Shown: positions 5,551 through 11,776 of the stretch, piece after piece | How the letters are laid out: the number at the start of each line of letters is the position of its first letter | Position numbering within the stretch: the first letter of the stretch is position 1 | From: Chloroflexota bacterium | GTDB lineage: Bacteria > Chloroflexota > Anaerolineae > Anaerolineales > Villigracilaceae | NCBI GenBank assembly: GCA_020217065.1 | Contig: JAIWOB010000146.1 | Span: 1-11,776 of the forward strand | Length of the DNA stretch: 11,776 nucleotides | Reading direction: 5' to 3' | Program-made: the position numbers and the translations under genes | Notes under the pieces: generated by a model | Seen by the model: only the letters and a program-made list of their open reading frames with translations | Told to the model about the DNA's origin: nothing | Database searches by the model: none

Positions 5551-8500
5551 ATGAACATCTTTCGAGCAATGACGTTTGTTGTTTCGGGCGTTTTCCTGCT
5601 TCGCGTCTTTTTCTCGCCAAGCCTGAACGCCCAGGCGTCCCTCGATGCAGATAAAAATCCCTTCACCGGGACTGTGCGTTTTGAACGTCTTACCGTAGAA
5701 GACGGCTTGCCAAACGCCACCGTTCTGTCCGTTTTACAGGACCGGCAGGGATTCATGTGGTTCGCCACAGAGGATGGACTCGCCCGCTACGACGGTTATT
5801 CGTTCACGACATTCTTGCACGACGCCGATAATCCCAACAGCCTGAGCAACAACAACACCTTTGCGCTCATCGAAAGCCGCGATGGGTTGATTTGGATTGG
5901 AACTGACCCCGGCGGGTTAAACGTTTATGACCCGCAAACGGGCAAATTCAGCCTGTACGTTCACGATGAAAACAACCCCAACAGTTTGGTCAACAATAGC
6001 GTCTGGTCCTTGTTGGAAGACAAAGACGGCAGCATTTGGATTGGCACACGCGGCGGGCTGAGTCATCTCGACCGCAAAACGGGGACATTCACCAATTACG
6101 TCAACGACCCCGAAAATCTCCGCTCGCTGGCGGGCATAGTGGTTTACCGAATCTATCAGGACCGTTCCGGCGTCGTATGGGTTGGGACGCGCAACGGTTT
6201 GCAGCGCTTCAATCCCGAAACGGACGACTTCACCGCCTACCAAAACGACCCCGAAGACCCGGACAGCATCAGCAGCAACAACGTCTGGGCAATGCTGGAA
6301 GACAGCGAAGGAACATTCTGGGTTGGGACTCGCGGCGGCGGGCTGAACCGCTTTGACCGCGAAACGGGGAAATTTAAAGCCTATCGCCACGACCCCGACG
6401 ACCCAACCAGCATCGGCGACAACAGGTTGTGGAATATCTATGAAGACCGTTTCAACAACCTGTGGATTACCTCCGAAAACGGCGGACTGATTTTATTCGA
6501 CCGCCAAACCGAAACGTTCAAGTCGTTCAAACACGACCCCAATAATCCCTTCACCATCAGCCACAGCGACACTTTCTGGATGACCGAAGACCGTTCCGGC
6601 GTGATGTGGATTACCACCCGCTACGGCGGGGTGAACAAACTTTATCCGTCGTTATGGCGCTTCGGGTTGTATCGCAACATTCCCGGCGATATAAACTCAT
6701 TGAGTTCCAACAGCGTCTATAGCGTCCTTGCCGAGAAAAACGGCATCGTTTGGATTGGCACCTTCGGCGGCGGACTCAACCGTCTCGACCGCAAAACAGG
6801 CGAAATGACCGTTTACAGGAACAACCCCGAAGACCCCGATAGCGTTTCGAACGATAAAATCTATTATCTCTTCCGCGACAAAAAAGGCATTCTCTGGGTC
6901 GCCACTTCGGGCGGCGGACTCAACCGCATGGACCCGCAGACCGGAAAATTCACAGCCTATAAATATTCCGCTGAAAAGCCCAATATCATCGGCACAAGTT
7001 TTCTGACTGTTATCGATTCGGCGGGGAACGGAAAACTATGGGTTGGCACGCTTGGCTATGGATTGGACTTGTTCAACCCGCAAACGGGCGAAATGGACAA
7101 GGAATATTTCAATAACCCCGAAGACTCCAATTCGTTATCGGAAGATACGATTTATGACCTCGCCGTCGAAAAATCGGGGCGGGTGTGGATTGCCACCGCG
7201 CGCGGCGGGCTCGACCTGCTCGACCCCAAAACGGACACCTTCACCCATCATCGGAACGACCCTGAAAATCCCAACAGCATCCTCAGCGACACGGTTCACG
7301 CAATTTATCTCGACGAGGAAAACGGCATGGTCTGGACTGGCACGTCGAACGGGTTGAGCGGTTTGAAGATTGCCTCGGGGCAATGGCGGCATTACACACC
7401 CGATAACGGGTTGCCCAACAACAGGATTGTGGGCGTTCAACCTGGGAAAAACAACGACCTGTGGCTGAGCACCAGCAAGGGCGTCAGCAACCTTTCGCTG
7501 GAAACGGGGGTAGTCCGCAATTACGACGCTCGCGACGGCTTGCAGGGCGACCAGTTCACAATTGCCAGTTCGCACCGCGGACCCGACGGAGAAATCTTCT
7601 TTGGCGGACCCAACGGGCTGACCTTCTTCGACCCCGCCGCCATCACCGACAATCCCTATCTCCCCCCTGTGGTTTTCACCGACTTCCAGCTGTTTAACGA
7701 GACCGTTCCAATGGGAAGCGAGCTCCTGCCGCTCCCCATTGATAAAACCAAGAAAATCACGCTGGCGCATGGTCAGTCTGTTTTCACGATAAAATTCGCC
7801 GCGCTGAGTTATCAACATTCCAGCAAGAACCGCTATCAATACAAGATGGAAGGGTTTGACAAGGATTGGTCGCCGCTGCGCTCCAAGCAGGACGCGACCT
7901 ATACCAACCTTGCGCCAGGCGCGTACACGTTCATGGTGCGCGCCACCAATAACGACGGCATCCCCAACGAAACCCCGGCCGTTCTCGAAATCGAAATCCT
8001 GCCGCCCTGGTGGGGGACCTGGTGGTTTCGCACTCTGGCTGTGTTAATTGGCGTTTTCGTCGTAATAGGCGGGTTTCAGTTCCGCATCAACAGCATCCGC
8101 CGCGCCAACCTTGAGTTGGAACAGCGGGTCAGGCAGCGCACGCAGGAATTGCAGGAGGCGCAGGAAAAACTGCGCGAGCAATCGATTCGCGACGCGTTGA
8201 CCGGGCTTTACAATCGTCACTATCTGAGAGAAAGACTCGACGCCGAATTCAGCCGCGCCCTGCGCAAGAAACATCCCATCGCGTTTCTGCTGATGGACCT
8301 GGACCACTTCAAGGAAATCAACGACACCTACGGACATCTGTCCGGCGACCGGGCATTGACCGCCGTGGCGAATGTGCTTACAACCCACACCCGCAAAAGC
8401 GACATTGCCTGTCGGTATGGCGGCGAGGAATTCATGGTCATTATGCCGGAAGTGGGACTGGATGACGCCCTACAACGCGCCGAATATTTTAGAAAGAGTA

Positions 8501-8691
8501 TCGCGGATTTGGAGGTCGAGTCCAACGGCAGAATCATCCGCCTGACCGTCTCGATTGGCGTCGCTATTTTCATGACCCACGCTACGGATAGCGACGTCAT
8601 CCTTTCCATGGCGGACAAAGCCATGTACCGCGCAAAACAAAGCGGGCGGAACAAGGTTGTGGCGTACTCGCCGGAAGAGCGACCTACGTAA
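5551..8691 (+). CDS. Two-propeller membrane sensor diguanylate cyclase (Reg_prop, Y_Y_Y, GGDEF)
   Basis: A 1046-aa protein. Residues 1-28 are a signal peptide ending near LNAQA. Residues about 45-710 hold 14 propeller blades of the two-component-regulator type; the core aromatic of the WxGTxxG motif falls at 70, 115, 163, 210, 257, 305, 353, 401, 449, 497, 546, 595, 638 and 683 (Phe in the last). Fourteen blades make two seven-bladed propellers. Linkers repeat an Asp/Asn/Pro-rich DPxNPNS motif. A Y_Y_Y domain (about 745-815) precedes one transmembrane helix (about 826-846), a charged coiled coil (about 848-882) and a cytoplasmic GGDEF domain (about 884-1040). The active-site loop is intact (GGEEF, 957-961), and RKSD (948-951) is an RxxD product-inhibition site at the usual 5-residue spacing. 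It should convert GTP to c-di-GMP in response to an extracytoplasmic signal. In characterised relatives the output is often a histidine kinase (BT-type hybrid systems); here it is a cyclase. No partner gene is adjacent. Confidence 0.93.
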   Translation: MNIFRAMTFVVSGVFLLRVFFSPSLNAQASLDADKNPFTGTVRFERLTVEDGLPNATVLSVLQDRQGFMWFATEDGLARYDGYSFTTFLHDADNPNSLSNNNTFALIESRDGLIWIGTDPGGLNVYDPQTGKFSLYVHDENNPNSLVNNSVWSLLEDKDGSIWIGTRGGLSHLDRKTGTFTNYVNDPENLRSLAGIVVYRIYQDRSGVVWVGTRNGLQRFNPETDDFTAYQNDPEDPDSISSNNVWAMLEDSEGTFWVGTRGGGLNRFDRETGKFKAYRHDPDDPTSIGDNRLWNIYEDRFNNLWITSENGGLILFDRQTETFKSFKHDPNNPFTISHSDTFWMTEDRSGVMWITTRYGGVNKLYPSLWRFGLYRNIPGDINSLSSNSVYSVLAEKNGIVWIGTFGGGLNRLDRKTGEMTVYRNNPEDPDSVSNDKIYYLFRDKKGILWVATSGGGLNRMDPQTGKFTAYKYSAEKPNIIGTSFLTVIDSAGNGKLWVGTLGYGLDLFNPQTGEMDKEYFNNPEDSNSLSEDTIYDLAVEKSGRVWIATARGGLDLLDPKTDTFTHHRNDPENPNSILSDTVHAIYLDEENGMVWTGTSNGLSGLKIASGQWRHYTPDNGLPNNRIVGVQPGKNNDLWLSTSKGVSNLSLETGVVRNYDARDGLQGDQFTIASSHRGPDGEIFFGGPNGLTFFDPAAITDNPYLPPVVFTDFQLFNETVPMGSELLPLPIDKTKKITLAHGQSVFTIKFAALSYQHSSKNRYQYKMEGFDKDWSPLRSKQDATYTNLAPGAYTFMVRATNNDGIPNETPAVLEIEILPPWWGTWWFRTLAVLIGVFVVIGGFQFRINSIRRANLELEQRVRQRTQELQEAQEKLREQSIRDALTGLYNRHYLRERLDAEFSRALRKKHPIAFLLMDLDHFKEINDTYGHLSGDRALTAVANVLTTHTRKSDIACRYGGEEFMVIMPEVGLDDALQRAEYFRKSIADLEVESNGRIIRLTVSIGVAIFMTHATDSDVILSMADKAMYRAKQSGRNKVVAYSPEERPT
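5710..7640 (+). repeat. Degenerate ~144-bp coding repeats (propeller blades)
   Basis: Fourteen degenerate units within the sensor gene, most spaced 47-49 codons apart (range 43-49). Each carries the WIGT-type core and a DPxxPxS linker. Units 4-9 are the most regular, consistent with duplication of blades. Confidence 0.8.
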
Positions 8692-9745
8692 TAAACATCG
8701 CGTCGCCAAACGAGTAAAAACGATACCCTTCTTTGACGGCGGTTTCGTAGGTCTGTAGAATTTTCTCCCGCCCGGCAAAGGCGCTGACCAGCATAATTAA
8801 CGTTGACTTGGGCAGGTGAAAATTGGTAATCATCGCATCCACAACTTTGAATTGATAACCGGGAAGGATGAAGACGGAGGTAAAACCAGCGAACGAACTG
8901 ACGGTTGACGACTGACGGTTGAGGCTGACAGCGGATTCAAGCGTGCGGACAGAGGTTGTGCCGACGGCAATCACCCGTCCGCCGTTTTGTTTAGTCTGGT
9001 TGATAAGGTCGGCGGTTTCCTGCGGCAGTTCGCACCACTCGGTGTGGATTTTATGCTCTTCGGGATTCTCTTCGATAACGGGCGCAAAGGTATCCAGACC
9101 AACATGCAGGGTTACGTAGGCGGTCTTGACGCCTTTTTGCTGTAATTCGTCCAGCAGTTGCGGCGTGAAGTGAAGTCCAGCCGTGGGCGCGGCGGCGGAA
9201 CCAACGTCGCGCGAGTAAACCGTCTGGTAGCGTTCGGGGTCGTCGAGTTTTTCGTGGATGTACGGCGGCAGGGGGACATTGCCCACGCGGGAGAGATGCG
9301 GTTCGATGGGTTCGGAAAATTTTATCAATCGCTCAGCGTCTTCGAGGATTTCAACAATCTCCGCTTGGACGGCAAAGTCTCCTGACTTTGCAGTATCCCG
9401 ATGGCGGGCATCATCGGACTCCACGACGACCTTCTTCCCCACCCGCAACCCCTTCCCGCCGACGAGCGCTTCCCAAGTCAGCGAGTCGCGGCGGCGCAGG
9501 AGGAGCAGCTCCACGCGTCCGCCCGTTTCTTTTTTGGCGAAGATTCTTGCGGGGATGACTCGAGTCCGGTTCAAGACAAGCAAATCGTCAGGACGCAGAA
9601 TCAGGCTGAGGTCGCGGAAGATTCTATGTTCCACTTCCCCCGTAGCGCGGTTCAAGACCAGCAGCCGGGACGAATCGCGCGGCTCAACGGGAGTCTGGGC
9701 AATGGACGATTCAGGCAGGTTGTAATCGAAGTCGGAGGTTTTCAT
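8684..9745 (-). CDS. queA: S-adenosylmethionine:tRNA ribosyltransferase-isomerase
   Basis: A 353-aa protein of normal length for QueA, which transfers and isomerises the ribosyl group of SAM onto preQ1 at position 34 of GUN-anticodon tRNAs, giving epoxyqueuosine. Signature stretches are present in order: the N-terminal FDYNLPESSIAQ (6-17) and DSSRLLVL (24-31), PLPPYI (158-163), PTAGLHFT (187-194), GTTSVR (262-267), NFHLPKSTL (308-316) and YRFYSFGDAM (341-350). The start at 9745 gives the usual MKTSDFDY beginning, though the ribosome site is weak. A variable stretch at residues 275-283 is encoded by a 12-bp sequence repeated with a 14-bp period. The stop (TAG, 8686-8684) lies inside the 3' end of the sensor gene, an 8-bp tail-to-tail overlap. 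Confidence 0.96.
   Translation of the reverse strand: MKTSDFDYNLPESSIAQTPVEPRDSSRLLVLNRATGEVEHRIFRDLSLILRPDDLLVLNRTRVIPARIFAKKETGGRVELLLLRRRDSLTWEALVGGKGLRVGKKVVVESDDARHRDTAKSGDFAVQAEIVEILEDAERLIKFSEPIEPHLSRVGNVPLPPYIHEKLDDPERYQTVYSRDVGSAAAPTAGLHFTPQLLDELQQKGVKTAYVTLHVGLDTFAPVIEENPEEHKIHTEWCELPQETADLINQTKQNGGRVIAVGTTSVRTLESAVSLNRQSSTVSSFAGFTSVFILPGYQFKVVDAMITNFHLPKSTLIMLVSAFAGREKILQTYETAVKEGYRFYSFGDAMFIT
8897..8922. repeat. 12-bp direct repeat (14-bp period) inside queA
   Basis: ACTGACGGTTGA occurs at 8897-8908 and again at 8911-8922. Because 14 is not a multiple of 3, the two copies are read in different frames (LNRQS, then TVSS on the queA strand). They fall in a variable loop between GTTSVR and the following FILPG strand. 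Confidence 0.75.
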
Positions 9746-9746
9746 C

Positions 9747-9774
9747 TTGAATCGTAATGATAATGGATTAGAAT
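9747..9774 (+). promoter_or_regulatory. Candidate promoter of the beta-CASP gene
   Basis: TTGAAT (9747-9752) and TAGAAT (9769-9774) are spaced 16 bp apart in the short gap between the divergent queA and beta-CASP starts, 36 bases ahead of ATG 9811. Confidence 0.45.
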
Positions 9775-9810
9775 CAAAAGCGGAAGCATTCCATTGTTGC
9801 GGAGGCGAAC

Positions 9811-11205
9811 ATGAAAATCACCTTTCATGGGGCGGCGCGGACAGTTACAGGCTCAATGCACCTTTTGGAAGTCAATGGGTCGCGTCTGCTGTTGGATTGC
9901 GGATTGTTTCAAGGGCGGCGAAACGAGACCTACGAGAAAAACAGAACTTTTCCCTTCGACGTAACAAAAATAGACGCCGTGCTGCTCTCGCACGCTCACA
10001 TTGACCATTCGGGCAACCTGCCGAACCTGGTCAAGCAGGGATATTCGGGACCGATTTACTGCACGCGCGCCACCGCGGAGCTGACCGACATCATGTTGCG
10101 CGATTCGGGGCATATTCAGGAACGGCAGGCGGAGAACATCAATCATCACAAGACAAAGCGCGGCGAAACGCCTGTAGAGCCGCTCTATACCGAGGCGGAC
10201 GCCGAACAGGTCGAGCCTTTGCTGAAAAGCGTCAAATATGACGAAGCGATTCCCGTGGCGGACGGCGTAACCGCGACTTTTTACGACGCGGGTCACATCC
10301 TGGGTTCGGCGGCGATTTCGCTGCATTTGGAGGAGAAGAAACAAAAGAAGCGTCTTTGGTTTTCCGGCGACATCGGACGGCTTGGATTGCCCATCCTGCG
10401 CGACCCGGTTTTACCGACCGACGATGTGGATATTCTGCTCATGGAATCCACCTACGGCGACAAGCCGCACCGCGACCCGGAAGAAGCCTACCAGGAAATG
10501 AAAACCGTCATCCGCAAAACGCTGGATAGAAAAGGAAAAGTCATCATCCCCGCCTTCGCGGTGGGACGCACGCAGGAGCTGGTTTATAACCTCAGCCGTA
10601 TGTACGACGAAGGCGACCTGCCCAACGTACCGGTCTATGTGGACAGCCCGCTGGCGGTAAACGCCTCAGACATCTTTAAAAGACACGAAGAATGCTACGA
10701 CGAGGAGATGAAGGCGCTGGTGCATTCAGGACATCCCGCGCTGGATTTCAAACTTCTGACCTACATCACCGACCTGGAAGAATCCAAAGCATTAAACACG
10801 CGCACAGACCCGATGATTATCATTTCCGCTTCGGGCATGGCGGAAGCGGGACGGATTGTGTATCACATCCGCTGGGGCATTGAAAACAAACGCAACACCA
10901 TTATGATTGTCTCCTGGCAGTCGCCCGAAACGCTGGGGCGCAAACTGGCGGAGCGCGAAAAGACCGTAAAAATCATGGGCGAGACGTATCGCTGCCGCGC
11001 CGAAATCGCCACCATCGGCGGACTCTCCGCCCACGCGGGGCAGGATTTTCTGGTGAAATACGCTTCAGCGGTGAAAGGCAAAGCGGACGCCGTCTTTTTG
11101 GTGCATGGCGAAGAGCGGGGCGCGCTGCCTTTGCAGGAAAAGTTGAAGGAAAACCGCGTGAAGCATATATACTATCCAGCCCCGCATTCGAGCGCGGAGT
11201 TGTAA
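9811..11205 (+). CDS. Beta-CASP metallo-beta-lactamase (predicted RNA-processing nuclease, Ysh1/CPSF73-like)
   Basis: A 464-aa cytosolic protein of the usual length for bacterial beta-CASP enzymes. Zinc ligands of the metallo-beta-lactamase core are seen in HAHIDHSG (61-68; His61, His63, Asp65, His66), GHILGS (His162), SGDIG (Asp187) and VHGE (His432). The beta-CASP insertion is marked by ESTYGD (212-217), PAFAVGRTQE (247-256), SASGM (339-343), GRIVYH (His352, motif B) and SAHAG (His408, motif C). The RNA-type family (KEFG-less, Rmmbl-containing) comprises endonucleases or 5' exonucleases acting on RNA; the exact substrate here is unknown. GGAGG (9801-9805) lies 5 nt before the ATG. It is divergent from queA and convergent with DUF2905, apparently monocistronic. 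Confidence 0.93.
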   Translation: MKITFHGAARTVTGSMHLLEVNGSRLLLDCGLFQGRRNETYEKNRTFPFDVTKIDAVLLSHAHIDHSGNLPNLVKQGYSGPIYCTRATAELTDIMLRDSGHIQERQAENINHHKTKRGETPVEPLYTEADAEQVEPLLKSVKYDEAIPVADGVTATFYDAGHILGSAAISLHLEEKKQKKRLWFSGDIGRLGLPILRDPVLPTDDVDILLMESTYGDKPHRDPEEAYQEMKTVIRKTLDRKGKVIIPAFAVGRTQELVYNLSRMYDEGDLPNVPVYVDSPLAVNASDIFKRHEECYDEEMKALVHSGHPALDFKLLTYITDLEESKALNTRTDPMIIISASGMAEAGRIVYHIRWGIENKRNTIMIVSWQSPETLGRKLAEREKTVKIMGETYRCRAEIATIGGLSAHAGQDFLVKYASAVKGKADAVFLVHGEERGALPLQEKLKENRVKHIYYPAPHSSAEL

Positions 11206-11231
11206 GTCATAATCCCCCGCAACGCAAAGGC

Positions 11232-11459
11232 TTATTTGTTCCAAAATTTTGAGATTAAGTTGAACAGGATGGACAAAATCACCGAGACCAAAATCGAACT
11301 GGCGACGGGGAAATAAAACGAGCCATTCTCCCCTTCGATGCGGATATCGCCGGGCAGACGACCCAGCGGAACGCCAAACCTGGCGGCAAGATAAACCCCT
11401 CCTCCGATGAGGAAGAGGGCGATTCCAGCAAGCATGAGATAACGAGCGATGGTTTCCAT
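11232..11459 (-). CDS. DUF2905 family small membrane protein
   Basis: A 75-aa protein with two predicted transmembrane helices (about 5-27 and 52-70). Between them lies the family signature LGRLPGDIRIEGENGSFYFP (32-51). The function of DUF2905 is unknown. In several bacterial phyla the family sits beside ruvB and queA, as it does here: the ruvB stop is 41 nt upstream and queA is one gene further on. No clear ribosome site precedes ATG 11459, so coupling to ruvB translation is possible. Confidence 0.88.
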   Translation of the reverse strand: METIARYLMLAGIALFLIGGGVYLAARFGVPLGRLPGDIRIEGENGSFYFPVASSILVSVILSILFNLISKFWNK

Positions 11460-11500
11460 AGACTGTGGAAAAATATTGTTCTCGGTCTGCGGTCAATAGT

Positions 11501-11776
11501 CTACAAGAGCCTCGGCTGACCTTCCTCTGTGTAGGCGTAGCCCAAATGCTCGTAAGCGGATTTGGTGGCGACGCGCCCCTGCGGAGTGCGGTCAAGAAAT
11601 CCAAGCTGCAAAAGATACGGCTCGACAACGTCCATGATGGTGTCCTGCTCTTCGCTGATGGACGCGGCAATCGTGTTCAAGCCGACGGGTCCGCCGCCAT
11701 ATTTTTCGATGATGGTCTTGAGGACGCGGCGGTCTACGTCGTCCAAGCCAAGCGGGTCCACCTGCAACAAATCCAG
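11501..11776 (-). CDS. ruvB: Holliday junction helicase RuvB, C-terminal part (runs off the window)
   Basis: The last 91 residues of RuvB; the 5' part lies beyond base 11776. The visible part is the winged-helix DNA-binding domain, with [36 protein letters not shown] and [20 protein letters not shown], near-consensus for the family. RuvB is the hexameric AAA+ motor that, with RuvA, drives branch migration of Holliday junctions before RuvC cleavage. The AAA+ Walker motifs are outside the window. The stop at 11503-11501 is followed by the DUF2905 gene. Confidence 0.96.
   Translation of the reverse strand: MDLLQVDPLGLDDVDRRVLKTIIEKYGGGPVGLNTIAASISEEQDTIMDVVEPYLLQLGFLDRTPQGRVATKSAYEHLGYAYTEEGQPRLL

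Noticed and set aside
5148..5768. 206-codon minus-strand frame across the htpG end and the sensor start
   Set aside because: It crosses the htpG terminator and the sensor promoter, and its product is low-complexity with no recognisable family.
5710..7640. Regular ~144-bp spacing considered as a CRISPR-like or satellite array
   Set aside because: The units are degenerate at DNA level, stay in frame and encode propeller blades.
7135..7839. 234-codon open frame antisense to the propeller region
   Set aside because: It is a mirror of the repeated blade codons, with repetitive composition and no ribosome site or domain.

Overview
The window (about 11.8 kb, moderately GC-rich, tightly packed) looks like an ordinary bacterial chromosome. 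Gene content and protein style suggest a Chloroflexota bacterium of the Anaerolineae type: a SipW-like signal peptidase, a small RTX protein, an F420/FMN split-barrel protein of the Ddn kind, a propeller-GGDEF sensor, and a DUF2905-ruvB pair near queA. That assignment is inferred from gene families and style only; there is no rRNA or marker phylogeny here. I see no tRNA, rRNA, CRISPR array, transposase or prophage gene.

Layout. (1) 1-2094, plus strand: the last 17 codons of an upstream gene, a perfect 12-bp hairpin, a 507-aa polytopic protein joining a Ser/His (SipW/ER-type) signal peptidase to a DUF5305-like region, then a 131-aa exported mini-RTX protein with six nonapeptide repeats. This reads as a small protein-export/cell-surface module. 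(2) 2091-3341, minus strand: a CoA-binding Rossmann protein, a Ddn/DUF385-type flavin/deazaflavin oxidoreductase, and a 59-aa Cys/Trp-rich protein whose stop codon interlocks with that of the RTX gene. (3) 3534-5396, plus: htpG (bacterial Hsp90), closed by a strong terminator. (4) 5551-8691, plus: a 1046-aa membrane sensor with 14 beta-propeller blades, a Y_Y_Y domain, one transmembrane helix, a coiled coil and an intact GGDEF diguanylate cyclase with an RxxD inhibitory site. (5) 8684-9745, minus: queA (queuosine synthesis), overlapping the sensor gene tail to tail by 8 bp. (6) 9811-11205, plus: a beta-CASP metallo-beta-lactamase (predicted RNase). (7) 11232-11776, minus: a DUF2905 membrane protein and the 3' end of ruvB, which runs off the window.

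How the genes fit together. The export module (1) is the least ordinary part: the peptidase and DUF5305 parts are fused in one chain, and the adjacent genes plausibly encode exported clients. The queA / DUF2905 / ruvB group resembles the ruvB-queA neighbourhood common in bacteria, here interrupted by a beta-CASP gene on the opposite strand. The propeller-GGDEF protein would turn an extracytoplasmic signal into c-di-GMP. No intergenic gap exceeds 300 bases; the larger ones (54-161, 2271-2365, 3342-3533, 5397-5550) hold hairpins and candidate promoters as listed.
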